From positions 22,765 through 86,764 of the forward strand of contig CACEQK010000002.1 of NCBI GenBank assembly GCA_902561585.1: a stretch of 64,000 nt of DNA, in the 5' to 3' direction. Shown in pieces: positions 37,268 through 45,807 of the stretch; positions within the stretch are counted from its first letter, which is position 1; the number at the start of each line of letters is the position of its first letter. A program made the position numbers and the translations under genes. Under the pieces are notes generated by a model. The model was not told the DNA's origin. It saw only the letters and a list, made by a program, of their open reading frames with translations, and made no database searches. Source of the DNA: an uncultured Pelagibacteraceae bacterium (GTDB lineage: Bacteria; Pseudomonadota; Alphaproteobacteria; Pelagibacterales; Pelagibacteraceae).

Positions 37268-38304
37268 TAAGCTTTCATTTTAACTTGAACACCAAAGAAG
37301 CCTGTTGGCTTGATCATTAAAACAACTATCATTAATAAAAAGGCATATAAATCTTTGTGACTTCCAGAAATATAAAAAGAAGAAGCTGTTTCAAATATTC
37401 CAACTGTAAAACCTCCAACTATTGCACCAGGCAGATTACCAAAACCACCTACGACCGCAGCAGCGAAAGCTTTCATTAGAATGATATAACCCATGAACAC
37501 AACAACTTGATAAGTTGGACCAACTAACGTTCCTCCTATACCTGCTATTGCGCAAGCAATACCAAAGATAATTGATATGTATAGTGGTACATTTATTCCA
37601 ACCAGATTTGAAACATCTTTGGAGTAAGCTACAGCTCTGATACCTAATCCCATTTTTGTTTTATTTAAAAAGAACCAAAGACCTGCAGCTACAGATAAAC
37701 CAACTACAATCATCCAAATATAAGTAATCGGTAAAAATAGTCCTCCAATTTCCATTGGCAAACCTAATTCAGCAGGGAAAGGTTTTGCTACTGGATTCCA
37801 AATTAAATAAGCAACGTTTATTAAAACCACTGAAAGACCAAATCCACATATGATTATCCCCATTCCAGCTACAGTGTAACCACCACCTTTTTTTGTTAGA
37901 GGTCTTAAGAAAACTCTTTCAATAAAAACACCAAATAAACCCATTGAAACAAAGGCTGTAAATAAACAAACGACATAAATTATCCAACCATAAGCATCAG
38001 GAAATATATTAAAAATCCAATCTTGATTACCCAAAAGATTAAACATGGTAAGACCGGCAAAAGCACCTATCATGAAAAATTCGCCGTGAGAAAAATTAAC
38101 TACATCTAGACCTGTGTAGATCAACGAAATTCCAAGCGCAACTAAGCCATAAATAATACCAACAGATAGACCAATTGTTAAAACTGATTTAAGCGATTCA
38201 ATATTCATATCGGGGCTATTCACACACCAGCCGATATAAATAAGCACGAATGTTCCGAAAATGATATTTTCACCTTTTTTTCCAATTCTCAGTTTATTAA
38301 ACAT
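37267..38304 (-). CDS. livH: Branched-chain-amino-acid-type ABC permease LivH
   Basis: Inner-membrane permease, 345 residues, about eight or nine membrane segments. Family landmarks are YGLVALGISLIYTGLDVVNF near residue 60, SHGEFFMIGAFAG, and the coupling-helix region RAVAYSKDVSNLVGINV. The ATG at 38304 is chosen over an in-frame TTG at 38322 because GGAGGG (38320-38315) precedes it and family proteins start here; the TTG remains possible. It overlaps the livF stop by 8 bases. Its partners LivM, LivG and the binding protein are on the opposite strand. Confidence 0.9.
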   Translation of the reverse strand: MFNKLRIGKKGENIIFGTFVLIYIGWCVNSPDMNIESLKSVLTIGLSVGIIYGLVALGISLIYTGLDVVNFSHGEFFMIGAFAGLTMFNLLGNQDWIFNIFPDAYGWIIYVVCLFTAFVSMGLFGVFIERVFLRPLTKKGGGYTVAGMGIIICGFGLSVVLINVAYLIWNPVAKPFPAELGLPMEIGGLFLPITYIWMIVVGLSVAAGLWFFLNKTKMGLGIRAVAYSKDVSNLVGINVPLYISIIFGIACAIAGIGGTLVGPTYQVVVFMGYIILMKAFAAAVVGGFGNLPGAIVGGFTVGIFETASSFYISGSHKDLYAFLLMIVVLMIKPTGFFGVQVKMKA

Positions 38305-39016
38305 TGGCTTTAGTCCCTCCAAGATATGACTCTTTTACACTTTCGTCGTACATTAATTTCTTACTATCGCCTTCAACATTGATCACACCGTCTTTAATTA
38401 CATACCCGTAATCAGCAAGTAATAATGCCATCCTAACATTTTGTTCAACGACTAGAACTGTTAGTCCATCTTGTCTAATTCTATTAATATTTTTAAAAAT
38501 ATCTAAAACAATTTGAGGCGCTAAAGCAGCACTAGGTTCGTCTAGCATTATCATTTTAGGATTAGACATTAATCCTCTTCCAATACATAACATTTGCAAC
38601 TCACCACCTGATAAAGTTGCGGCTAACTGATCTTTTCTTTCATTTAATCTAGGAAAATAATTATAAACTTTTTCTAAATTATCTAATAGTTGTTGTTTGC
38701 TTTTTAAAATAAAGCCGCCCAATTTTAAATTTTCAGTGACAGACATTGCTGGGAAAACATCCTTTCCTTGAGTTACTTGCACCAATCCTCTTCCAACTAT
38801 TTCGTGAGCAGGCAAGTTTTGAATTTGTTCACCATTAAATTCGATCGTACCTTTCCATGATCTAATTAATCCAGATGCAGCTCTTAGAATTGTTGATTTG
38901 CCTGTTCCATTACCACCGAGCAATGCAACTATAGATTGTTTTTCAACTTTCATATTAGCTCCATTTAAAATTTGCACCGAGCCATATCCAGAAATAAGTT
39001 GATTAATCTTAAGCAA
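38297..39016 (-). CDS. livF: Branched-chain-amino-acid-type ABC ATPase LivF
   Basis: ATP-binding subunit, 239 residues. Walker A is GGNGTGKST near residue 34, the signature LSGGELQM near 138, Walker B MIMLDEPSAALAP, and the H-loop region is replaced by VLVVEQNV, typical of LivF. The start is a TTG with GGAGG four bases upstream (39025-39021); no in-frame ATG exists. It is the first gene of the long minus-strand transcript. Confidence 0.9.
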   Translation of the reverse strand: MLKINQLISGYGSVQILNGANMKVEKQSIVALLGGNGTGKSTILRAASGLIRSWKGTIEFNGEQIQNLPAHEIVGRGLVQVTQGKDVFPAMSVTENLKLGGFILKSKQQLLDNLEKVYNYFPRLNERKDQLAATLSGGELQMLCIGRGLMSNPKMIMLDEPSAALAPQIVLDIFKNINRIRQDGLTVLVVEQNVRMALLLADYGYVIKDGVINVEGDSKKLMYDESVKESYLGGTKANV

Positions 39017-39128
39017 TCATCCTCCAATTTTAATTTTCTGATTTACCAAAAATGTAACTATTAGTCATAGACATTATAACTATTATTTTATAGCCTTAGC
39101 AACAATTAAATAACAAATGGGGGAAATA
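39017..39128. promoter_or_regulatory. Divergent control region between livF and livK-like genes
   Basis: This 112-base gap must contain promoters for both halves of the split transporter locus. A TAGACA at 39068-39073 with TATAGC at 39089-39094 (15-base spacing) is a weak plus-strand candidate. Strong Shine-Dalgarno sequences flank both genes (GGAGG at 39025-39021 for livF, GGGGGA at 39119-39124 for the binding protein). I see no clear operator or riboswitch. Confidence 0.4.
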
Positions 39129-40319
39129 ATGAATAAACTTAAATTTGTTTTTTCAGCAATTGTCTTTTCCGTAGGTTTAGTAATAACAACTTTAGCTCAA
39201 GCAGAAACAATCAAAATTGGTGTTTCTTTTAGAATGCTATCAGATGTTGGTTATAAACACGGAGAGTTAATTACTGATACTGTTGCAAAGTGGAATAAAG
39301 AAGGCACTATCAACGGTCAAAAAATCGACTTAACACTTTATAACGATGAGTGTAAATCTGAGAAAGGTGTAGCAAATGCAACAAAACTTGCTTACCAAGA
39401 TAAAGTTCACGTTATAATTGGATCTAGCTGTAGTTCTGTAACATTACCTATGGTACCTGTTTCAGCAAAAGCTAAAGTTCCACAAATAATACCTCACTCA
39501 ACAAATGCTGACATTACCAAAAAAGGTAGTGAATACATTTTTAGAGTACCTGTATCATCAAGATTTTACAAAATCGTACAAGGTAAATTTACTGCAGAAA
39601 ATCAAGGTACTAAGATAGCTTATATCTATGGTCCAGATGCTGCAGGTAAAGATTTTGCATTATCTTTAGCTGATTACATGAGAGAGAACTACAACGTTGA
39701 GCCAACTTATATGGTTCAATCTGGAGAAAAAGAAACTGACTTTAGAAGTTACTTAACTAAAGCTAAAGCAACTAATCCAGAAGTTCTTGTAATTTCAGCC
39801 CTATTGGATGAAACAGTTCGAGGACTTGTACAATCGTATGAAGTTGGAATACCAAAATCTGTTCACAGAGTAACAGCTTCAATTGGCTCTAAAGTAGAGA
39901 TACCAATAAATGCTGGTTCTGCTGCAAAAGGTGTAACTTTCTCAGCTGCATTTGCTGCATCTGATACTAGACCTGTAGCTAAGAAATTTGTGAAAATGGT
40001 AAAAGACAAATATGGTGTTGTACCTGGTCACGACTTTTCACAAATGATGGACTTACTAGATATTCTAGAGATAGCTCTTAAAAAAGTTAAATTTACTGGA
40101 GATCTAGCAGCTGACAGAAATAAAGTTAGAGACGCAATTGCTGCGACAACTGACTTTAGAGGTTTAGCTTCTGGTCCAATCAATTTCTGTAAATCAGGAA
40201 CGCCTGAGTGTAGAGATGGTAACAGAACTCCTGTTATGATTGAGTACACTAAAGGTGGAAAAAACTTTAAAACAAAAGTTGCTGGTACTGTAACATTTAA
40301 TGCTAGCGCTGGTTTATAA
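39129..40319 (+). CDS. Liv-type ABC transporter substrate-binding protein
   Basis: Periplasmic binding protein of the Leu/Ile/Val (Peripla_BP_6) family, 396 residues, with a signal peptide cleaved after AQA at residue 25. IKIGVSFRMLSDVGYKHGEL opens the mature protein, and VHVIIGSSCSSVTLPMVPV is near residue 95. The ATG at 39129 is preferred over one at 39117 because GGGGGA lies directly before it. The ligand is unknown; enzymes encoded around it suggest a carboxylate rather than an amino acid. A strong terminator follows, so it is probably the most abundant product of the locus. Confidence 0.92.
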   Translation: MNKLKFVFSAIVFSVGLVITTLAQAETIKIGVSFRMLSDVGYKHGELITDTVAKWNKEGTINGQKIDLTLYNDECKSEKGVANATKLAYQDKVHVIIGSSCSSVTLPMVPVSAKAKVPQIIPHSTNADITKKGSEYIFRVPVSSRFYKIVQGKFTAENQGTKIAYIYGPDAAGKDFALSLADYMRENYNVEPTYMVQSGEKETDFRSYLTKAKATNPEVLVISALLDETVRGLVQSYEVGIPKSVHRVTASIGSKVEIPINAGSAAKGVTFSAAFAASDTRPVAKKFVKMVKDKYGVVPGHDFSQMMDLLDILEIALKKVKFTGDLAADRNKVRDAIAATTDFRGLASGPINFCKSGTPECRDGNRTPVMIEYTKGGKNFKTKVAGTVTFNASAGL

Positions 40320-40334
40320 TAGTTAAAAAAATTG

Positions 40335-40366
40335 TGAGCGGTAGGTAAAACTACCGCTCATTTTTT
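40335..40366 (+). terminator. Intrinsic terminator after the binding-protein gene
   Basis: A perfect 10-bp stem, TGAGCGGTAG (40335-40344) and CTACCGCTCA (40351-40360), with a 6-base loop, is followed by six T (40361-40366). It is the clearest intrinsic terminator in the window. It sits between the binding protein and the downstream oxygenase-livM-livG genes, so partial read-through would set the usual excess of binding protein over permease. Confidence 0.85.
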
Positions 40367-40382
40367 CAAGGAAACCACAAAA

Positions 40383-41249
40383 ATGATAAACGTTAATAAA
40401 TTGAAGAAAGTAAAAAGCAACTTTCCTGTAATGGTTGGCAAAAGTGCTATTTCAAAAAAAGATTGTGAAAAACTTATAGACGAAATTCGAAATGCAAAAT
40501 CATTTGATGATTTAATACAAGGTGGTAGAAATAGAATTAACAAAGGGTCAAGTAATTTTAAAAATTATTTAAAAAAATCAAAATTATCTAACAAATTATA
40601 TAAACAATTTAATAGCCAATCTTTTTACAAAAAAGTTGAAAATAGATTTAAAAAAACTTTTAAGGATTATGGTTGGTCAAATGCATACTTGCCTAGCAAA
40701 TTTTTGCGGGAAAAATTTACAAATAAAAAATTGATGAATTCAAAAGAATTAATGAAAATGTTAGGTAAAACTTATAAAAACCCGAATGTAAATTTAGACA
40801 TAGATTTTTCTGTTTCTAGGGGCGGTTATAGATTAAGGCCGCACAGAGATGATGTAACAAGACTTTATAATTTTCTTATTTATTTAAACGATATACCAAA
40901 AAAAAATGGAGGAGCTTTATCAATTTTTAAAAAGAAAACTGATATGAAATATAGAAAAAGTTTTAAAAGATTTCCTGGTATTTCTGAACTAGCAAAAGTT
41001 AAAGAATTTACTCCGTCAAAAGGGAGTGTAATTTTTTTCCAATCTACACCTAACTCTTACCATGGCGTATCTTTATTCAGAGAAATCAAAGGCAAGAAAA
41101 GATTTTTCATTTATGGAAGTTATGCTTTAAGTAAACCTGTTGTATGGAGATATAAAAACGTTAGCTATTTGCCCAAAATTAAGAAAACAAACAAAAGAAT
41201 GCTTACATCTTCACATGACTCAGATTATTTAATGAGAGAAGTTGGATAA
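40383..41249 (+). CDS. Fe(II)/2-oxoglutarate-dependent oxygenase inside the transporter operon
   Basis: A 288-residue protein. Iron ligands are H154 and D156 (RPHRDD) and H227 (NSYHGVS), with R240 the likely 2-oxoglutarate contact, the prolyl-hydroxylase-like arrangement. DIDFSVSRGGYRLRPHRDD, the strand LYNFLIYLND and GSVIFFQSTPNSYHG make the fold assignment good. No signal peptide, so cytoplasmic. It lies between the binding protein and livM, with a 1-base overlap to livM, which ties it to whatever the transporter imports. Confidence 0.83.
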   Translation: MINVNKLKKVKSNFPVMVGKSAISKKDCEKLIDEIRNAKSFDDLIQGGRNRINKGSSNFKNYLKKSKLSNKLYKQFNSQSFYKKVENRFKKTFKDYGWSNAYLPSKFLREKFTNKKLMNSKELMKMLGKTYKNPNVNLDIDFSVSRGGYRLRPHRDDVTRLYNFLIYLNDIPKKNGGALSIFKKKTDMKYRKSFKRFPGISELAKVKEFTPSKGSVIFFQSTPNSYHGVSLFREIKGKKRFFIYGSYALSKPVVWRYKNVSYLPKIKKTNKRMLTSSHDSDYLMREVG

Positions 41250-42241
41250 TGGAAAAATTTAAATCGATTATCAGAGATTATCCTTTTATTGCTTTTATTA
41301 TAGCTTTCGTCATCTTAGCTTTTGTACCTTCAGTAGTTTTCACGGATGTTTATCAATCACATTTAGCTACTTTAATATTTGTGAACATTGTGGTTGCCGC
41401 AGGACTAAACATTGTTAAGGGTTATTGTGGTCAAGTTACAGTTGGACACGTTGGCTTATTTGCAGTTGGTTCTTATACCGCTGGAACATTGTTTTTATAT
41501 TTAGGACTTGGTTTTTGGGTAACTTTACCCATAGCAATAATAGTTACTGCATTTTTTGGAGTAGCAATGGGAATTCCATCTTTCAGATTGGAAGGTCCTT
41601 ATTTAGCCTTAGCGACATTAGGCGGAGGTGAGGCAATAAGATTATTTATTGAAAACGGAAACTTTTTTAGATCTACATTTGGTATTTCTGATATTCCAAC
41701 ACCTTCTTTAATGGGCTACAATTTCGACTCCCCAGATAGATATTATTTCATCTCAATGACAATAATGATTATAGCGGTATACTTCTCATTCAGTATTTTA
41801 AGATCTGGAGTTGGAAGAGCGTTTATGTCTATCAGAGAGGATCCAATTTGTGCTGCAGCCGCTGGAATTAATGTAAAAAAATATAAGATCTTAGCTTTCA
41901 TTCTTAGCGCTATGTTTGCCGGTGCGGCAGGTGCAGTTTATGCTCACATGCCTCCAGGGTACATTCATCCTAATAATTACACAGTTATAGAAATGGTAAC
42001 CTTCTTAGCTATGGTTGTTCTAGGAGGTCTCGGCCATATTTGGGGTGGAATTATTGGCGCTATAGTAATTACAATTGTTTATGACTTAACTAGACCGTTA
42101 TATAAATATCAGCTTTTAATATTTGGTTTAACGATTGTATTAACTATTTTATTTATGCCTAAGGGTTTAGGTGGTTTTATTGATAGATATTTCTTAGAAA
42201 AGAGATTTAAAAAGAAAACTGGAACAGAAAAAACAACATGA
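41249..42241 (+). CDS. livM: Branched-chain-amino-acid-type ABC permease LivM
   Basis: Second inner-membrane permease of the Liv-type transporter, 330 residues, about nine membrane segments. Typical stretches are AAGLNIVKGYCGQVTVGHVG near residue 51, GPYLALATLGGGEAIRL, SIREDPICAAAAGINVKKYK (coupling helix) and EMVTFLAMVVLGGLGHIWGG. It starts within the oxygenase stop (TAATG) and ends overlapping livG by 4 bases (ATGA), so the three genes are translationally coupled. Confidence 0.94.
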   Translation: MEKFKSIIRDYPFIAFIIAFVILAFVPSVVFTDVYQSHLATLIFVNIVVAAGLNIVKGYCGQVTVGHVGLFAVGSYTAGTLFLYLGLGFWVTLPIAIIVTAFFGVAMGIPSFRLEGPYLALATLGGGEAIRLFIENGNFFRSTFGISDIPTPSLMGYNFDSPDRYYFISMTIMIIAVYFSFSILRSGVGRAFMSIREDPICAAAAGINVKKYKILAFILSAMFAGAAGAVYAHMPPGYIHPNNYTVIEMVTFLAMVVLGGLGHIWGGIIGAIVITIVYDLTRPLYKYQLLIFGLTIVLTILFMPKGLGGFIDRYFLEKRFKKKTGTEKTT

Positions 42242-43035
42242 TTTTAAAAACTAAACAATTATCTAAATCATTTGGTGGTTTGAAAGCTATTAATAAAGTT
42301 GATTTTGAACTTCCAAAAAATGAAATTAGAGGAATAATTGGACCTAATGGCTCAGGCAAAAGTACGTTTTTTAATTTAGTTTCAGGAATTTATGATAGCG
42401 ATCCTGGAAGCTATATTGAGTTTGATGGTCATGATATTACTTATACACCTCCACACGAAATTGCTGGTTATGGTTTATCAAGAACTTTCCAATTATTAAG
42501 ACTTTATCAAGATATGACAGTTATAGATAATGTTATGTCAGGGTATCATACTAGAGTTCCTTACAAGTTTTTCGACGCAGTTATAGGAAGAAAAAAAATC
42601 TGGGATCAAGAAAGAGCTATCAAAGAGGAAATGATGGAACTCCTTTCTTTTGTAGGATTAGCTGACTATGCAGAGCTAAACGCCAGTGAGCTTTCTGGAG
42701 GTCAGAGAAGACTATTAGTTTTAGCAAGAGCAATCGCTATGAAACCAAAATTACTAATGTTAGACGAACCAGCCGCAGGTTTATCTCCAGTCAATGTAGA
42801 TAATCTAATGAAAATTATTATGCAGCTGAAAGAAAAATATGGCCTTACACTTATTATTATAGAGCATATTTTAAAAGTCGTAATGGATACTTGTAATTCA
42901 GTAACTGTTTTTGACCATGGCCAGAAAATTGCGGAGGGTACTCCAGCTCAAGTTAAAGATGATAATGCTGTAATCGAAGCATATTTGGGTAAAAAAATGG
43001 ATGATGAAGAAATGAGAAAAGCACTTGCAGTCTAA
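42238..43035 (+). CDS. livG: Branched-chain-amino-acid-type ABC ATPase LivG
   Basis: ATP-binding subunit, 265 residues: Walker A GPNGSGKST near residue 37, GLSRTFQLLRLYQDMTVIDN (Q-loop region), signature LSGGQRRLLVLARA near 151, Walker B LLMLDEPAAGLSP, and IIEHILKVVMD with the H-loop His. Completes the transporter with LivF, which is encoded divergently. It overlaps livM by 4 bases. Confidence 0.94.
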   Translation: MILKTKQLSKSFGGLKAINKVDFELPKNEIRGIIGPNGSGKSTFFNLVSGIYDSDPGSYIEFDGHDITYTPPHEIAGYGLSRTFQLLRLYQDMTVIDNVMSGYHTRVPYKFFDAVIGRKKIWDQERAIKEEMMELLSFVGLADYAELNASELSGGQRRLLVLARAIAMKPKLLMLDEPAAGLSPVNVDNLMKIIMQLKEKYGLTLIIIEHILKVVMDTCNSVTVFDHGQKIAEGTPAQVKDDNAVIEAYLGKKMDDEEMRKALAV

Positions 43036-43071
43036 AATGAATTTGATAATATTTTCTTTCGTTACGATTCA

Positions 43072-44055
43072 ATGAGTCAAAATATTAAAAAAATTTTTGA
43101 GAAACAAGGTTTCATAAGATTAAAGGGTGTTTTAGATTATAAAGAGGATTTAGAACCAATTTTAAATGATATGGCTTTTATCATGGATAGGCTGATTCAT
43201 AGATTTGTTCCTAAAAGTGACAAAGTAAAAGTACTAAATTATGAGTTTAAGAAAAAATACTCATATTTGGTTTCTTTAGATGTTCCTGAACTTGATCAAT
43301 ATTTTAACATAAGACTTCCTGAAAAAAACATAAACGCTAATAGTGATTTTTTTGCAAGTCAATCAATATGGAATTTAATTAAAAATAAAAAGATTTTAGA
43401 TAAGATTGAAAAAATTCTAGGTCCCGAGATAGCTTCTAATCCTTGTCAAAATTCAAGAATCAAACAACCTGAAAAAGGTGTTGCAAAAAAGAATTTAAAT
43501 GACGGCCTTGTTGGAAGAACTCCTTGGCATCAAGATGCTGGCGTTATGAATAAAAAAGGACAAAGGGGTACTGAATTAGTAACGTGTTGGATACCTTTTA
43601 CTAAAACAAGAATAGAAAATGGTTGTATGCTTGCTGTTAAAGAAAGTCATAAATTTGGACTTGTTAACCACGATTTTGGAAGTAAGGGACAAGTAGAAGT
43701 TAGAGGCAAAGAAATAATCGATAAATTATCAACCGTGCCTCTTGAAGCTGATGTCGGCGATATAATATTATTAAATAGATATCTACTTCATTGTTCACTA
43801 CCAAATAAATCAAAAAATTTTAGAATAAGTATGGACTTGAGATATAATAAAGCAGGTCAGCCTTCAGGAAGAGATCCATTGCCTAATTTTATTGTTAAAA
43901 GTAAAAACAAAAAAAATATAAAAGTACAAAATTACAAACAATGGATAGCTTTATGGGAAAAAGCTAAAGTAAAATGCATTCCAAGAAAATGGTCCTATAA
44001 ATATCCTCTTCCTACTTTCAAAGGAACTAAAAGAGATTTAGCAAATATTATTTAA
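43072..44055 (+). CDS. Phytanoyl-CoA dioxygenase (PhyH) family protein
   Basis: A 327-residue Fe(II)/2OG dioxygenase of the PhyH family: iron ligands H153 and D155 (PWHQDAGVM) and H240 (NRYLLHCSLPN), with R251 in NFRISMDLRY as the 2-oxoglutarate contact. LVTCWIPFTKTRIENGCM is the typical core strand pair. Relatives hydroxylate acyl-CoAs, amino acids or quaternary amines. It starts 36 bases after livG and abuts the DMT permease (1-base overlap), so it probably acts on the imported compound or a derivative. Confidence 0.87.
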   Translation: MSQNIKKIFEKQGFIRLKGVLDYKEDLEPILNDMAFIMDRLIHRFVPKSDKVKVLNYEFKKKYSYLVSLDVPELDQYFNIRLPEKNINANSDFFASQSIWNLIKNKKILDKIEKILGPEIASNPCQNSRIKQPEKGVAKKNLNDGLVGRTPWHQDAGVMNKKGQRGTELVTCWIPFTKTRIENGCMLAVKESHKFGLVNHDFGSKGQVEVRGKEIIDKLSTVPLEADVGDIILLNRYLLHCSLPNKSKNFRISMDLRYNKAGQPSGRDPLPNFIVKSKNKKNIKVQNYKQWIALWEKAKVKCIPRKWSYKYPLPTFKGTKRDLANII

Positions 44056-44981
44056 TGAATTCAAAATTATCGGAGAAGAATTATCTTCCCGAATTTTTTC
44101 TTGCTTGCCTCGGGTATTTTTTATTTGTAACTCAAGACGCAATAGTAAAATATATTGCTGAAGATTACGACATAATACAGATAATTTTCGTCAACTCCTT
44201 GTTCGCTCTTATACCTATTATTTTGTACACCCAAACCCTCGATGGCTGGAAAGAATTAAAGGGTGCTAATTTAAAAATTCATTTTTTTAGAACTTTAACG
44301 ATGGTATTAGCCGTTTTTTTTGCCTACACAGGATTCTTTTTATTACCAATGGTTACTATGTACAGTATTGTATTTTTAATACCATTATTAATAACCATCG
44401 GATCAGTTTTGTTTTTAGGTGAAGTTGTTAGATGGAAAAGATTTACTGCTATAGTAATTGGTTTTATCGGAACACTTATTTCTATTAATCCTTTTGGAGC
44501 CGAAATTAACAGTTACGTATTTGTAGCTTTGTTGTGCCCAATTTTTGCGTCTGCAAGTTATTTAATAGTAAGAAAATATGGTTATGAGGAAAGCTTGTTC
44601 TCATTTTTAATATTCGGAAAAATTTTTATGATATTGTTTTCTGGTATATTTGTATTCTTTGTTTTCAAAGAGATGACTTTTAATGATTTAGTGTTGAACG
44701 CTATTTCTGGAATTTCTAGAGGAACAGCCATGATATTTGTCATCAATGCTGCTAGACACCTGCCTGGAGCAATTTTTGGATCAATTTTATATACTCAAAT
44801 TTTTGCAGGTGTATTTTTGGGTTACGTTGTTTTTAATGAGATACCTACAATTAATAATTATATAGGAAACTTAATAATAATTGCAGCAGGTGTATATATC
44901 GTTTTGAGAGAAGTAAAATTAAAGAAAAACATTGTTACTTCAACAGCAAGACACCCAACTATTCCTATTAAAAAAGATTAA
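44055..44981 (+). CDS. DMT superfamily (EamA) permease
   Basis: A 308-residue inner-membrane protein with about ten membrane segments arranged as two EamA repeats (first around residues 10-140, second around 150-290). PMVTMYSIVFLIPLLITIGS and GEVVRWKRFTAIVIGFIGTLI near residues 96-150 are typical. Such proteins usually export metabolites or amino acids; the substrate is unknown. The stop shares a TTAA with the opposing PanB-like gene. Confidence 0.85.
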   Translation: MNSKLSEKNYLPEFFLACLGYFLFVTQDAIVKYIAEDYDIIQIIFVNSLFALIPIILYTQTLDGWKELKGANLKIHFFRTLTMVLAVFFAYTGFFLLPMVTMYSIVFLIPLLITIGSVLFLGEVVRWKRFTAIVIGFIGTLISINPFGAEINSYVFVALLCPIFASASYLIVRKYGYEESLFSFLIFGKIFMILFSGIFVFFVFKEMTFNDLVLNAISGISRGTAMIFVINAARHLPGAIFGSILYTQIFAGVFLGYVVFNEIPTINNYIGNLIIIAAGVYIVLREVKLKKNIVTSTARHPTIPIKKD

Positions 44982-45790
44982 AGTTTCTTTTTAAAATTTT
45001 CTAGAATTTCTTCACTAACATTTACTGAATTTTCGGGCCCAGGAAATTTCCCCTCTAAACTATCTTTGATAAATGCTTTTAAGGCTTTAACTCTTTCGAT
45101 TTCAATTTCATCTTTCATCTTTTTTAAATTTGTATAAGCTTTTGCATGTCTAGGGGACTTTTCTTGCTCTCCACAGATATCATTCATGAATAGATACATA
45201 ACATCAGCTTTTTTTCCAGATCCCAGAGATACAGTTACAATACTCGTCCTTTTTGATATTTCCCCCATAATATTTTCAGGAATAACTTCACATTCGGCTG
45301 AAAAGGCCCCAGCATCCTCTAAACGTTTAAATTTTTTAAATAGTTCGTATGCTTCATCAGCAGTTTTACCTACAGCTCTTAAGCCACCAATCCATGTAGA
45401 TTTTCTTGGAACCAAACCTAAATGACCCATAACTGGAACATCTTCTTTTGCAAGCATAGAAACAATATCCATACTTCTGGCAGTCATAACCGCATCAGCA
45501 CCATTCTCTAAAGCTTTAAAGGCTCCACGTAACACATCCTCGGCTGTAGGATAATTATGTAGCTCGAGTGCTGCCGTATAAAAAAGAGACTTGGATCCTT
45601 CCCGAACCTTCTTAACATTTGAAGCACTTCCTATTATCATGTCAAAACCTGCTTCTTCAGCTGCTTTTGCCTCTAATGAATTATTTGCAGTTACTTGTGT
45701 AAGAATTTTTTTTCCTTTAGCTTCAATAATATCACCTACAGTGACAGTTCTTTTTGCAGGATTAGCCGCCCAAGTATAAATATTTTTCAT
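44978..45790 (-). CDS. PanB-like protein of the PEP mutase/ketopantoate hydroxymethyltransferase superfamily
   Basis: A 270-residue TIM-barrel protein. VMGHLGLVPRKSTWIGGLRAVG and AECEVIP align with PanB signature segments GHLGLTP and LECVP, keeping the equivalent of the catalytic Glu. The Mg-binding Asp of VGDS is replaced (IIGSASN), as are ADLPF (ALELHNYP) and KIEGG (MTARSM). It is therefore probably not a normal ketopantoate hydroxymethyltransferase. The ATG at 45790 is chosen over a TTG at 45802. Confidence 0.75.
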   Translation of the reverse strand: MKNIYTWAANPAKRTVTVGDIIEAKGKKILTQVTANNSLEAKAAEEAGFDMIIGSASNVKKVREGSKSLFYTAALELHNYPTAEDVLRGAFKALENGADAVMTARSMDIVSMLAKEDVPVMGHLGLVPRKSTWIGGLRAVGKTADEAYELFKKFKRLEDAGAFSAECEVIPENIMGEISKRTSIVTVSLGSGKKADVMYLFMNDICGEQEKSPRHAKAYTNLKKMKDEIEIERVKALKAFIKDSLEGKFPGPENSVNVSEEILENFKKKL

Positions 45791-45807
45791 ATTTGTATTC
45801 AATCAAA

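Noticed and set aside
39040..39128. Riboswitch or structured leader before the binding-protein gene
   Set aside because: The gap is too short and AT-rich, with no conserved core motif or stable hairpin that I can recognise.
39117..39131. Earlier start codon for the substrate-binding protein at 39117
   Set aside because: The Shine-Dalgarno GGGGGA lies between 39117 and 39129, so it would be inside the coding region; the start at 39129 also gives a normal signal peptide.
44978..45790. Annotation as ketopantoate hydroxymethyltransferase PanB
   Set aside because: The metal-binding Asp positions and KIEGG motif are replaced, so the standard reaction is doubtful.
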